Source of the DNA: Polyangia bacterium
Lineage (GTDB): Bacteria > Myxococcota_A > Polyangia > Nannocystales > Nannocystaceae
Length of the DNA: 64,000 nt
NCBI GenBank assembly: GCA_030424595.1
Contig: JAUHWG010000021.1
Span: 124,001 to 188,000 of the forward strand
Direction: 5' to 3'
Of this stretch, positions 1 to 10,470 are shown piece by piece. The notes below the pieces were generated by a model. That model was not told where the DNA came from. It saw nothing but the letters and a program-made list of their open reading frames with translations, and ran no database searches. Each line of letters opens with the position of its first letter. The stretch's first letter is position 1. The position numbers and the translations under genes are program-made.

Positions 1-44
1 GGACCCTACCACAGAGTCCGAACCCGGCCGCAGGCCGACGGCGT

Positions 45-76
45 GGCGGTGGCGTCGAGGCCTCGACGCCGCCGCC
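45..76. repeat. perfect-centre palindrome, 32 bp
   Basis: Two 16-base arms meet with no loop; all positions pair except one G:T. The centre reads ggcgtcgagg followed directly by its reverse complement. It lies about 125 bp beyond the stop of the minus-strand vWA gene. It could be a cruciform or the end of a terminator region. No function can be assigned. Confidence 0.5.
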
Positions 77-173
77 GAGGACGATCCAGAGGCGGTGGAT
101 CCAGGGACCTCCGCCGAGGCCCGCGGCGGAGCCCCGGACGGGGCCTGGTTCGCCAGCCCTTGTGGGCGCAGAG

Positions 174-194
174 CTGGCGCAGGCCGTGCGCCAG
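174..194 (-). terminator. hairpin just downstream of the vWA lipoprotein gene
   Basis: ctggcgca and tgcgccag form an 8-bp perfect stem with a 5-nt loop, starting 7 nt after the TAG stop of the minus-strand vWA gene. No T-tract follows. A second 8-bp stem lies at 109-131. The position suits a transcript end or 3' stabiliser; this is inference. Confidence 0.4.
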
Positions 195-200
195 CGGGTC

Positions 201-1373
201 CTAGCGCTTCGAAGCCTTCGCCCGGAGCGGGTCGCTCTCAGCCTTGATCACGTCGAGGTTGACCTTGTAGGTCGTGACCACCCGATTGCGGCCCTCCATG
301 GTCTGCTCGATGCGGGCCTTCACCTTCTCGAGGGTGGCGATCGCCTCCTCGCCGCCGGAGTAGCGCGACATGAACTCGATCTCCCGCTCGGTCCGGGCGA
401 TGGCCTCCTTGGCGCGGTCCTCGTAGCACTCGAGCAGGGGCGCCGAGCCGACCGCGCAGAGCCAGGTGTCGAAGACCCCCCAGGTGCCCATCGTCAGGCT
501 GTTGAAGGCCTGGTCGAACTCGGCGACATCCGCAGCTTCGACGTAGATGCCGCCGGTCGTCGCGGCGATCGCCTTGAGGGCCTCTGCGTCCTCCTTGGCC
601 TCGACGCCGAAGCCGACGACGTCGATCCTCGTCAGGTGGTTGGTCTCGAAGAGCTGGCGGGCGACGGTCACCGGATCGCCGTCACAGCGCTCGATCCCGT
701 CGGCGACGAGGATGATGTGGTTGAGGACGCCGACCTCCTCCGGGAGGAACTGGGCGGTGGCCTCGATGGAGCGGGCGATCGGCGACCAGCCGGTGGCCTC
801 GATCGGCGCCAGGGCGGTCTTCACCGCCGCCGCATCGGGCGTGCCCATCGCTGAGATCATCTGCACCTTCGAGCAGCTCTCCTCCTTCATCGCCTCGGTG
901 TTGTCGCCGATATGACCGAAGGCCATCACGCCTAGCTGCATGACATCGGCCCGCGGCATGACCTCCGCGAAGCGGGCGACCGCGGCCTTGGCCACGTCCA
1001 TCTTGCTCTTCTTGGACTTCTTGGTGGCCTTGCCCGCCATCGACCCCGAAGCGTCGAGGATGATGAGGGTGTTGATCCGCTCGGCGAGCTCGCCCCCGCC
1101 GGCCTTCTCACCGCAGGCGTCGATGATGCACTCGTCGATGTTGGGATCCTTGCTGAGCTCGAGCTCGACAAAGTCGGGGACCCCGTCCGCGTCGATGTCG
1201 TTGTACCAAGCGTCGACGAGGGGGGGCGCCTCCTCCTTCGGCGTCACGTCGGTCGTCTCCTCCGTCGCCGGCGGGGGCTGGGTCTCCTCCTGCGGCTTGT
1301 TGCAGGCGCCGACGGAGGCCCCGAGGGCGAGGGTGAGGGCGAGGGGGAGCGAACGATGCTTGGCGCTTTGCAT
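201..1373 (-). CDS. vWA-domain lipoprotein
   Basis: 390-residue exported lipoprotein. A signal peptide ends in a lipobox at Cys24, followed by a Pro/Glu/Thr-rich tether. A short acidic stretch with alternating Asp, resembling a calcium-binding type-3 repeat, precedes a von Willebrand factor A domain. Its MIDAS is intact: D107-x-S109-x-S111 in LDASGSMAG, so it probably binds a divalent metal and a protein partner. The C-terminal ~100 residues are charged, probably helical, and carry no recognised domain. Start: ATG at 1373 fits the signal peptide best; an in-frame TTG at 1388 adds five residues, and neither has a strong ribosome-binding site. It is transcribed away from the upstream PLD-family gene on the same strand, 97 bp apart. 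The partner and role are unknown. Confidence 0.85.
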   Translation of the reverse strand: MQSAKHRSLPLALTLALGASVGACNKPQEETQPPPATEETTDVTPKEEAPPLVDAWYNDIDADGVPDFVELELSKDPNIDECIIDACGEKAGGGELAERINTLIILDASGSMAGKATKKSKKSKMDVAKAAVARFAEVMPRADVMQLGVMAFGHIGDNTEAMKEESCSKVQMISAMGTPDAAAVKTALAPIEATGWSPIARSIEATAQFLPEEVGVLNHIILVADGIERCDGDPVTVARQLFETNHLTRIDVVGFGVEAKEDAEALKAIAATTGGIYVEAADVAEFDQAFNSLTMGTWGVFDTWLCAVGSAPLLECYEDRAKEAIARTEREIEFMSRYSGGEEAIATLEKVKARIEQTMEGRNRVVTTYKVNLDVIKAESDPLRAKASKR

Positions 1374-1470
1374 GGGAGGTGGCGACAACCTGCATCTTCT
1401 CGGGCGCAGCGGGACCCGAAATGTTTGCGAGCATCGATCGCAGCGCCTGCGGGGTCGCGTCGGTCTCGCC

Positions 1471-2964
1471 CTACGGAGCCCTGGGCCCGGTCTCGCCGTT
1501 GCTCCCGTAGCCCGCGGGATCGATCGCGTGGCAGCCCGCCAGGATAGGTCCGCCGCGTCGGAGGCTGGCGCGGCTCTCCCGGGCCGAGGTCGCGATGCGG
1601 CGGAGGAGGGCGAGGTCGTCGAGCCCGCGGGTGTCGCTCTCGGTGTGCTCGGCGACGAGCCGGCGGAGCAGGGGCAGGCAGCTCTCCTGGCCCCAGACGG
1701 CGACGTTGAGCTCGCTGTGGTCCGCGGTGAGGCTCAGGTCGACGAGGTTCGCCGAGCCCAGCGTCAGCCACTCACCGTCGACGATGCAGAGCTTGGCGTG
1801 GGTGTAGATCTCGCGGCGACGCAGCTCCGGGCGGGCGCCTGCGGTGTCTGTTTTGGCTGTGGGGTCCGCGGCGTCGGTGCGGCCGAGGGCGACAAGGGTA
1901 AAGCCCTCGCGCTGGCCGAGCGCCGCGAGCCGGCGGAAGGTCTCGCCGTAGCGGTGGCGCTGGGTCGCGCCCGTGCGGGCGAGGACCGTGACCTCGCGGC
2001 TCGCGACCATGATCGCGTGCATAGGCACGCCGGGGACGACCATCACCACCTGGACCCCGCGGGCCAGCGCCCCGTCTAGGAGGGCGAGGAGCGAGGCCTC
2101 ACCCGGGTGCTGATTCTCGATGTAGATGGTCCGCTTGGCCGCGGCGAAGGCGGCTCGGTAGTGGCCTAGGATCGTCGCCTCGCCTGCGCCGCTGACGAAG
2201 GGGGGCGCGCCCGCGGCCTGCGTCGCGCCCGCGTAGAGCCCCGGCTTGATCGTCCGCGCGAGCTGGGCTCTGACCTCGCCGCGGGGCGTCGGGACTCGCT
2301 CGGGCATCGCCAGGGGCCCTGCGCGGGCAGGGTCGGGCCAGGGCGGCGCCTCAGCGTCGGTCGCCGCGAGGTTCCAGCGCTGGACGAAGTTGTGCTCGGC
2401 GTCGGCGACGATCGGGCCTGCGAGCTCGGAGAACGCGTCGTGCTTCTCAAACCCGCGGCGATGGCCGGGATGGGCGAGGGTCGCGTGGCTCAGGACCATG
2501 CCGCCGACGAAGGCGATCGCCGAGTCTTCGCCGCCGTCGATCACGTAGGCCTTTTGGTGGTGGCAGTGGGCGCGGTCGTCCTTCGAGCTGTCCCATCGGG
2601 CAGCCCACGTCGAACCACGGGCGGCGAGGAAGGCCCGGTCCTCGGGGCTGCCGAGGAAGACATGCTCGGTCTTAAAAAAGCCTGGGTTGCGCCAGAAGAG
2701 CACCCGGACGTCGACCCCGCGGGCCTGGCACTCGTCGAGCAGATCCCACCAGGAGGTCCCGTCGGGGAAGCAGAAGGCCGGCTCGATAAAGGAGACGATC
2801 GCCCAGATCCGCGTCTGCGCAGCGCGAAAGGCCGCGGCCAGGCGCTCGTAGAAAGGGACGCCGTCGATCCAAAAGTCGACCCGGTTGCCGCTGCGGACCG
2901 GGTAGGGGGAGGTGCCCTCAGGAGCGGGGGAGAAGCCCCCCAGCGGAGGTGTCGTCGGCCGCAT
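1471..2964 (-). CDS. phospholipase D / cardiolipin synthase-like protein
   Basis: 497 residues with two HKD half-sites of the PLD superfamily: H136-x-K138-x4-D143 and H389-x-K391-x4-D396, each followed by the usual small-residue GG or GSAN turn. Family members transfer or hydrolyse phosphatidyl groups through a phospho-histidine, as in cardiolipin synthases and phospholipases D. The N-terminus has no clear signal peptide or membrane segment, unlike ClsA, so a soluble ClsB-like or phosphodiesterase role is as likely as cardiolipin synthesis. It is divergent from the propeller lipoprotein at 3169, with a 204-bp shared upstream region. The family call is firm; the substrate is not known. Confidence 0.88.
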   Translation of the reverse strand: MRPTTPPLGGFSPAPEGTSPYPVRSGNRVDFWIDGVPFYERLAAAFRAAQTRIWAIVSFIEPAFCFPDGTSWWDLLDECQARGVDVRVLFWRNPGFFKTEHVFLGSPEDRAFLAARGSTWAARWDSSKDDRAHCHHQKAYVIDGGEDSAIAFVGGMVLSHATLAHPGHRRGFEKHDAFSELAGPIVADAEHNFVQRWNLAATDAEAPPWPDPARAGPLAMPERVPTPRGEVRAQLARTIKPGLYAGATQAAGAPPFVSGAGEATILGHYRAAFAAAKRTIYIENQHPGEASLLALLDGALARGVQVVMVVPGVPMHAIMVASREVTVLARTGATQRHRYGETFRRLAALGQREGFTLVALGRTDAADPTAKTDTAGARPELRRREIYTHAKLCIVDGEWLTLGSANLVDLSLTADHSELNVAVWGQESCLPLLRRLVAEHTESDTRGLDDLALLRRIATSARESRASLRRGGPILAGCHAIDPAGYGSNGETGPRAP

Positions 2965-3168
2965 AGGGAGACACTACACCACCGTGGCGCTGCCCGTGGA
3001 CGGGGCTGCTGCCCCGGCGCGGTGGCGGCGAGACGCGGCGCCTCCCCGCGGCTGGCGTGCCCTCGCAGAGCCGGGGTCGGTCGCGCTTCAGCCCGCGCTC
3101 ACCCTGCCGCCAGGCCGGCGCTCGCGGCCCGCACGAGGCGGTATAGTGCCGCCTCTAGGGGGCGCGTG

Positions 3169-4671
<1,503 letters not shown>

Positions 4672-5000
4672 GCGGCGGAGGCTCGCCGGACCGCGTCGAC
4701 GGATCAGCTCGGTTCGCGGCGTCGGCCGGGACCTCCCGTCGGCGCGCTCCGTCGGCGCGCTCCGTCGGCGCGCTCCGTCGGCGCGCTCCGTCGGCGCGCT
4801 CCGTCGGCGCGCTCCGTCGGCGCCTCGCAGGCCCGTGCTGTCCGGTCAGCTCCGCGGTGTTGGCCAGGCAGCGCGCCTGTCTGAGGGCCACCAAGAGGAG
4901 CGATGGCGGCGCGAGAGCGCACAGGATCGTCACGGCAGGGCTCGCCGGTCCCACTCCTATGGGTCTTCCGGTCTTCGATGGGTCTTCGGTCGACCGCCCA
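4672..5000. other. intergenic region with minisatellite
   Basis: 329 bp between the propeller lipoprotein and the next lipoprotein gene. Apart from the 13-bp repeat at 4741-4824, no gene, strong promoter or terminator was recognised. Reading frames crossing it have atypical composition. Confidence 0.5.
4741..4824. repeat. 13-bp minisatellite, six perfect copies
   Basis: The unit ggcgcgctccgtc is repeated six times without a mismatch (4741-4818) and then breaks off after ggcgcc. Because 13 is not a multiple of three, and no plausible gene crosses it, it is non-coding. Confidence 0.92.
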
Positions 5001-6458
5001 ATGGGGTATGTCTCTTCTATCGTGTCGCGTCGCCCCCTCGTGCTCCCTCTCGTCGCCCTAAGCCTCGCTCTTGCGTGCAAGCCTGCGGGCGAGGAGCGCT
5101 CGACCTCGAGGGCGGAGGCTCGGCCCTCACCGGTCGACACCGCAGCGCCAGACCCGGGCGACGATGTCTGGCGCGACCTCAACGATGGCGGCGGCGGAGC
5201 TCGGGTGGAGCTCTGCGCTGCGGGCTCGCCGGAGCTGGCCGACGCGCGGGCTCGCTTTGACGCGCTCGACGCGGTCGCCGAAGGGCTCGCGGACGCCGAT
5301 CCGGTCGGCTCCTTCAATGGGCAGGCCTCTGCCCTCTACGACCACGCATGCATGGCGGTCGCCCGTGCGGACGAGCCCGCCCTCGACCTGAAGATGGCGA
5401 CGGCGATCGAGGCGAGGACCTACTGGGGAGCGGGTCTGGGCCTCTGGCTTAGGTCCTATCTCGATCTCGCCGACGGTACGGAGCAGACGGTCTGGCTCCT
5501 CCCCAGCCGGCCCGAGGTCGTCACGGGGAAGACCCGTCCGGGGGATCCGCTGGCGCCCTGGATGTGCCCCGCCGATGCCGAGAGCCCCTGCGTCCGCGCC
5601 GTCGCGGCTTGGCGCGCGCGGGCCGAGCGTTACTTCGAGCTGTGGGACCACCCCGGCGGGATCCAGATCGTCGACTGTGCGCCAGCGGTCGAGAACGGGC
5701 CTCCGGAGGAGGCCTACAGTCGCTGGCGTGCCTGTGAGGACGGCGGATTGCGACGTCATGCGGCGCTGCCGATAGGCGGGCTTGGGCCCGTCGAAGAGGG
5801 TTGGGTCGTCGTCTACGGCCGTCGCGGTCACTACCAGTATTGCGACGAGGTCGCCGCGTTCGATCTCCTCTCGGGGTCCCACTATCGCTTCGCCGAGTGC
5901 GACCACCGCCCCGAGCTCGACGGGCTCGCGGACGCGGGTGCGGTGGGGCAGGCCTCCGAGGCCGTCGAGGTCCGCGCGCGTACGCTCGCGCCCGAGCTCC
6001 TGCGGGAGTTCGCCTGGGCGGCGATGTCGGTCCCCTATGTGCAACCCGGCGTCATCAGCGATACCGCGCTGGGGCGCGACCTGCCGGCGGGGGTTGAGGT
6101 GTCGCGGCGAGAGAACCTCTCCCTGTCGGGCCTAGGCCTCTCGGGGAGCGGCAGCAGCGGCCACACGACGCTCGCCTGGATGTGGACCCGCGGCGCCGCG
6201 GAGATCCCCGCGCACGGTGAACTATCCTGGCCAAGCGGCCTCTCAGACCCCGCCGAGGACCATGCGGTCCGCCTGCTCGCGATCGCGGAGCAGCGCCCCA
6301 TCGCCGGCTGCGCCGCCGCCGATCTTCCGGTCTGGCTCGTCGACAACCTGGGCGAGGGACGTGCGCCGGCGAGCGAGCACGGGTTGGTCGATCCGCCGAG
6401 CGATGCTGTCCTCGAGGCCATGCGAAGTCAGGTCAAGCGAGGGCGCTGCGCGAGGTGA
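5001..6458 (+). CDS. exported lipoprotein of unknown function
   Basis: 485 residues. A classic lipoprotein signal peptide (arginines, a Leu/Val core, then ALAC) ends at Cys26. The mature part is rich in Ala, Glu, Trp and Cys, with several Cys residues suited to disulfides in the periplasm or at the surface; no catalytic motif was recognised. Start: the frame is open from 4857, but the ATG at 5001 lies directly before the signal peptide and is preferred. It is a single-gene unit; an 8-bp hairpin lies 77 bp downstream. I do not recognise a family. Confidence 0.75.
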   Translation: MGYVSSIVSRRPLVLPLVALSLALACKPAGEERSTSRAEARPSPVDTAAPDPGDDVWRDLNDGGGGARVELCAAGSPELADARARFDALDAVAEGLADADPVGSFNGQASALYDHACMAVARADEPALDLKMATAIEARTYWGAGLGLWLRSYLDLADGTEQTVWLLPSRPEVVTGKTRPGDPLAPWMCPADAESPCVRAVAAWRARAERYFELWDHPGGIQIVDCAPAVENGPPEEAYSRWRACEDGGLRRHAALPIGGLGPVEEGWVVVYGRRGHYQYCDEVAAFDLLSGSHYRFAECDHRPELDGLADAGAVGQASEAVEVRARTLAPELLREFAWAAMSVPYVQPGVISDTALGRDLPAGVEVSRRENLSLSGLGLSGSGSSGHTTLAWMWTRGAAEIPAHGELSWPSGLSDPAEDHAVRLLAIAEQRPIAGCAAADLPVWLVDNLGEGRAPASEHGLVDPPSDAVLEAMRSQVKRGRCAR

Positions 6459-6781
6459 TCCGCGCGGTCCCCTCGGTCTGGTGGATCCGCCGGGGGGAGG
6501 CTGCCTGCAGAGTCGTTGGAGCTCCGATCAGGGCACCTCCTCCGTGAAGAGGAGGTCGAGCCGACGCTGCGTGGATTGCTCGCTCATGGGCTCGCTCGGC
6601 TCAGGGGAGGTCGATCGTCACGGCCCCGGTGGCGGGAGAGTCGACCCCAGTGTATCGGACCGTGGCTCTCGCGTTGGCACTCTCGAGCGTGGCCCTCGGC
6701 CCTGTCAGCTCGCCTCGCGGCCCGTGGTAGCGTCCGGGCACCCACATCGGAGCCACCGATGTGCGGCACCACCGAGGAATC
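6459..6781. other. intergenic region
   Basis: 323 bp upstream of the MDR oxidoreductase. It holds the hairpin at 6535-6556 and a good ribosome-binding site (gagga) six bases before the ATG at 6782. Nothing else was recognised. Confidence 0.5.
6535..6556 (+). terminator. possible terminator hairpin
   Basis: acctcctc and gaggaggt form a perfect 8-bp stem with a 6-nt loop, 77 bp after the lipoprotein stop. There is no T-tract, so factor-independent termination is uncertain. Confidence 0.3.
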
Positions 6782-7807
6782 ATGACAGCCATACCGACCC
6801 GCGGCTGGGCGCTCGCCGAGCGACCCGAAGGCCTGCCGACGAGCTCCAACTTCACGCTTCAGACCGCCGAGGCGCCGGCTCCCGCGGCCGGTCAGATCCA
6901 GGTCCGCAACTCCTGGATGTCCGTCGACCCGTACATGCGCGGGCGGATGGTCGATCGCAAGAGCTACATCCCCCCCTTCCAGATAGGCGAGCTCCTCCAG
7001 GGCGGCGCCGTCGGTACGGTGACGGCCTCGGGCCACCCAGACTTCGCCGAGGGGGATCTGGTCCTGTCGATGGCCGGCTGGCGCGAGGCCTTCACCGCGC
7101 CCCCGGAGGCGGTCATGGCGACCAAGCTGCCGCGCGCGTCGGGGCTCCCGGGCAGCGCCTTCCTCGGGGTCGCGGGGATGCCGGGGCTCACCGCCTACGC
7201 CGGCCTCCTGCGGATCGCCGAGCTCAAGGAGGGCGACACCGTCTTCGTCTCGGGGGCCGCCGGTGCGGTCGGCTCGATCGTCGTCCAGATCGCCAAGATC
7301 AAGGGCTGCACCGTCATCGGCTCCGCCGGTGGGGCCGAGAAGGTCGCCTTTGTCCGCGAGCTCGGGGCCGACGCCTGCGTCGACTACCGCGCCGCGGGCG
7401 ACTACGACGGGCTCCTCGCCGCGCTCCAGGCGGTCGCCCCCAAGGGGATCGACGTCTACTTCGACAACGTCGGCGGCGATCATCTCCAGGCGGCGATCGA
7501 GCTGGCGAAGCCCTTCGGCCGGGTCGCCCTGTGCGGGATGATCTCGCAGTACAACAACACCGAGCCTGCGCCCGGGCCCCACAACCTGATCCAGCTCATC
7601 GGCAAGCAGCTCAAGCTCCAGGGCTTCATCGTCTCGAGCCACGCGGACATGCAGCCGCAATTTATCCAGGACATCGCCGGCTGGGTCGCCTCGGGGAGGA
7701 TGACCTTCCGCGAGACCGTGCTCGAGGGCGTCGAGGCGGCGCCTGAGGCCTTCCTCGGGCTCTTTCAGGGCGCCAACACGGGCAAGATGCTGGTCAAGCT
7801 CGACTAG
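6782..7807 (+). CDS. NADP-dependent MDR oxidoreductase (CurA / LTB4 dehydrogenase-like)
   Basis: 341-residue cytoplasmic protein of the zinc-free medium-chain dehydrogenase/reductase group that reduces alkenal/enone double bonds with NADPH. Diagnostic features are the N-terminal RGWALAERPEG and substrate-loop VDPYMRGRM segments, the Rossmann turn GAAGAVGSIVVQIAK, and the DVYFDNVGGDHLQ and MISQYNN stretches. No structural-zinc cysteine cluster is present. Start: an upstream in-frame GTG exists at 6761, but the ATG at 6782 has a gagga ribosome-binding site six bases before it. It is probably a detoxification or general ene-reductase; the substrate cannot be told. Confidence 0.93.
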   Translation: MTAIPTRGWALAERPEGLPTSSNFTLQTAEAPAPAAGQIQVRNSWMSVDPYMRGRMVDRKSYIPPFQIGELLQGGAVGTVTASGHPDFAEGDLVLSMAGWREAFTAPPEAVMATKLPRASGLPGSAFLGVAGMPGLTAYAGLLRIAELKEGDTVFVSGAAGAVGSIVVQIAKIKGCTVIGSAGGAEKVAFVRELGADACVDYRAAGDYDGLLAALQAVAPKGIDVYFDNVGGDHLQAAIELAKPFGRVALCGMISQYNNTEPAPGPHNLIQLIGKQLKLQGFIVSSHADMQPQFIQDIAGWVASGRMTFRETVLEGVEAAPEAFLGLFQGANTGKMLVKLD

Positions 7808-8125
7808 CGCTGCGCCTCGGCCAGGGCCTCATCCGAGGGGGCGGAGGTCCTGGTCAAGGTCGACTCGCTCGAGCCTGCGAAGTCTTCACCCGCGAGCGTC
7901 GACCCCTGGGACAAGAGCCGTCCCCCACAGGTGCGTACATTCGGGGGCTCTCGAACTCTTGAGCTCGACGGCGGAGGTCGCACAGAGAGCGGTCATGACA
8001 CAGCCCCTACGAAGAGGCCCCGGTCATCCACGTCAGGGCGCTCAGAGTGCTCAGCGCTCGCGGCCGACAGCTGGTGCTCGACGCGGGTTGACAAGCTGGG
8101 CCGCTCTCGCTAGCGCATTGTGCCA
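7808..8125. other. intergenic region, nothing recognised
   Basis: 318 bp between the MDR gene and the TIGR02996 gene. Short open frames here have unlikely composition. No promoter or repeat was clear. Confidence 0.5.
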
Positions 8126-9745
8126 ATGACTGGACCCCTCACGGACCTCGACGATGAGCAGCTGCTCATCGCTGCGCTCGAAGTCTGGCGCAAGACCCCC
8201 GCAACGGCGCTGGGCTGGGCGATCCAGAGCTTTGGAGAGCGCGTGGCGCAGGAGCGTCCGGCCCTTGAAGCAGGCGGTGGCGGCATGAAGAAGGCGTGGC
8301 TCGCCCGCGCCGCGCTGCGAAACCCCGCCGACCTGTCCCTGCTGACCGGTCAACCCCTGGACCGTCGCTTCAGCGCGCCGGTGGACGCGATGCGAGAGTT
8401 GGCGGCCTGGCCGACCGATCCCCGCATCAGCGCGGTGACGCAGCAGGTCATCGGCGTCTGGCAGCGCTCTAAGCAGCGCGACAAGGTGCTCGGGGCCTGC
8501 CTGGATCTGCTGCGCAAGTATCACTTCGAGCCGGTCACCTTAAAGTGCCTGCACTCCTGGCGCGAGCGTGGTGCCGGCGCCTTCAAGCCGCTCGGGCGGG
8601 TCATCCACGGGCAGCTCGACAAGGGCCGGCTGCGCAAGCCCACGGAGCCGAAGGAGACCGCGGAGCTCGTCGCGCTGATCGAGCTGCTCAAGCGCCGGAC
8701 CGAGGGGACCGAGCGGACCAAGCCGCAGCCGAAGACCTCGAAGGTTGGGAAAGCCTCGGAGGTTGGGAAAGCCAAGCAGGGTCAGAACGCCCAGCAGGCC
8801 CAGCCTGTGGCCCTTGACGCGCTGTGGGCCGAGGTCTACGCCGAGCCTGACGCCGATGAGCCGCTGCAAGCCCTCGCCGCCGCGCTCCAGGCTGCGGGGG
8901 ATCCCCGCGGCACCTTCATCACCTTGCAGATGGCCCGCGCTGCCGATGCGCGGCCCTCGGCGGCGGAGCGGAAGCTGCTAGCGGAGCACGAGCGCGAGTG
9001 GATGGGCCCGTGGGCCGAGCTCCTGGCGACCAAGGGCAACGTCTGGCGTCGCGGGCTGCTCGTCGAGGTCACAAACATCCGCGGTCTGCCGGGCGATCCC
9101 CGCATGCGGGCGCTCGAGGCCATGCACTGCGCTCGGGGGGGGCCCACCTCTCTCGGCGTCTCGGAGCGGGACCCGGCCAAGGTGCCCCGCCTGCGGACGC
9201 TGACCGGCGTCTGCGCGTCGATGATCGCCGACCACGCCCACGATAGGCTCGAGACCCTCGAGGTCATCGATCTCTGCGACACCGTGCTCGACTGGTCCAA
9301 GCGAGCCCACAAGGCCTACCCGGCGGTCCGGCGCTTCTCAGCGCGGCAGGGGTTTTGGTCGATCGCCCAGCTCCGGAAGCTGCTGAGCTGCCGCTTTGGC
9401 CGGCAGCTCGAGCACGTCGCTGTCGGCTACACCTACACCATGCCGCGCCTGCTCGACCAGTACGTCGCGCTGGTGAAGGAGCATGACCTGACCCTGCGCC
9501 TCTTCGACTCGCGTTACGTCAAGGGGCGGAGCGTCGGCGGCTGGCAGGTCGTCTTGGCCCCGGGCGGCGCGTTCACGCTGCGCAACAAGGGCCGCAGCCC
9601 CGACGTCGAAGAGCTGCGAGCGGTCATGCTGGCGGCCGCGGTCCTCGGCCTGACGATCACCGTGGAGGGGCCCAAAGCCTTCATCAAGGATCCGCCGACC
9701 ATCGCCCTGACGGGCGATCCCGAGGTGGCCTGGCGCGTGGCCTGA
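8126..9745 (+). CDS. TIGR02996-domain protein
   Basis: 539 residues. Around residues 226-272 is the short TIGR02996 repeat-companion signature (LWAEVYAEPDADEPLQALAAAL, then GDPRGTFITLQ), followed by the usual leucine/tryptophan-rich stretch (EREWMGPWAELL...VWRRGLLVEV). The N-terminal ~200 residues are helical and end in a Lys/Thr/Gln-rich linker with a tandem KxSEVGK motif. The C-terminal half probably forms degenerate leucine-rich-like repeats. Such proteins are abundant in myxobacteria, often paralogous, and mostly uncharacterised. An in-frame GTG lies two codons upstream of the ATG chosen. It has no signal peptide and is likely cytoplasmic. Function unknown. Confidence 0.82.
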   Translation: MTGPLTDLDDEQLLIAALEVWRKTPATALGWAIQSFGERVAQERPALEAGGGGMKKAWLARAALRNPADLSLLTGQPLDRRFSAPVDAMRELAAWPTDPRISAVTQQVIGVWQRSKQRDKVLGACLDLLRKYHFEPVTLKCLHSWRERGAGAFKPLGRVIHGQLDKGRLRKPTEPKETAELVALIELLKRRTEGTERTKPQPKTSKVGKASEVGKAKQGQNAQQAQPVALDALWAEVYAEPDADEPLQALAAALQAAGDPRGTFITLQMARAADARPSAAERKLLAEHEREWMGPWAELLATKGNVWRRGLLVEVTNIRGLPGDPRMRALEAMHCARGGPTSLGVSERDPAKVPRLRTLTGVCASMIADHAHDRLETLEVIDLCDTVLDWSKRAHKAYPAVRRFSARQGFWSIAQLRKLLSCRFGRQLEHVAVGYTYTMPRLLDQYVALVKEHDLTLRLFDSRYVKGRSVGGWQVVLAPGGAFTLRNKGRSPDVEELRAVMLAAAVLGLTITVEGPKAFIKDPPTIALTGDPEVAWRVA

Positions 9746-10470
9746 GAACGAGGGCCGGCGACGTGATCGACGCAGGCGCGGTCGAAGATCCGACGAACAA
9801 CACCCAGGCCTGTTCAAGTCTCGCTCGTCGTGCACGGGCTTGGCTACGGTCTGACGAATACCTACTTCCCGACCACGATGACGACGGGCTCTTCGTCTGG
9901 GGACTGGATCACCGCGTCGAGTTGCGTTGAGACGATCGCCTCTTTGGAGGCGGGCAATTGTCCCCCTGACAAGAAACGGCCGTGCCAACGGTCACCTAAG
10001 CGCGCACCTCACCAGAGCAGGATAATGCTCTCATACAATCGGTAGGGATGGACTCTGGAACATTGCACAGTTGGTCCTGACACTCGTAAACGAGGACACC
10101 AGGCTTCATCATGTGCCCATTCCACGGGGGGCCTTGCGCTCACCGCCAGGAAAGATCGCGAGCGGCGACGGCACCCCTCCCCTCCTCTGGAGTGCGGGGG
10201 TCTTCCCCCTCCCAGACGATGTAACCGCACCAGAACTCCCGGCGAGAGCGCCATATAGCTCGCCTGCACAGTCACTATCGATAAAACGATCATGTGGAGA
10301 CGCGGGGGTCTCGAGATGCTCACCTGCGTCGTCACTGGGTTGTAGAACACCGTTGACCGCGGCGAGGTCGCGCTCGCAGCGACGATGGAAGCACGCACGC
10401 ACGCGCGCACGCACGCGCGAGGTACGCGCGTGCGCAATAGGTTGCTGCGCGACGCCCATGAGCGGATAGG
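9746..10470. other. 725-bp intergenic region with a possible gene remnant
   Basis: No convincing gene. On the minus strand, 9862-10008 is an open stretch of about 49 codons ending in a stop, with plausible protein composition (ending DEEPVVIVVGK) but no ATG or GTG start. It could be the 3' remnant of a decayed gene. The segment looks less GC-rich than its flanks. The last 80 bp hold the alternating purine-pyrimidine tract and inverted repeat described separately. Confidence 0.35.
10390..10435. repeat. alternating purine/pyrimidine tract with inverted repeat
   Basis: A run of alternating gc/ca/cg steps (10390-10435) contains a perfect 10-bp inverted repeat: cgcacgcgcg (10410-10419), spacer aggta, cgcgcgtgcg (10425-10434). 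It ends 36 bp before the histidine kinase ATG. It could form Z-DNA or a hairpin in the kinase leader. Confidence 0.55.

Noticed and set aside
4741..4824. Possible CRISPR array
   Set aside because: The repeats are directly adjacent 13-bp units without spacers; there are no cas genes.
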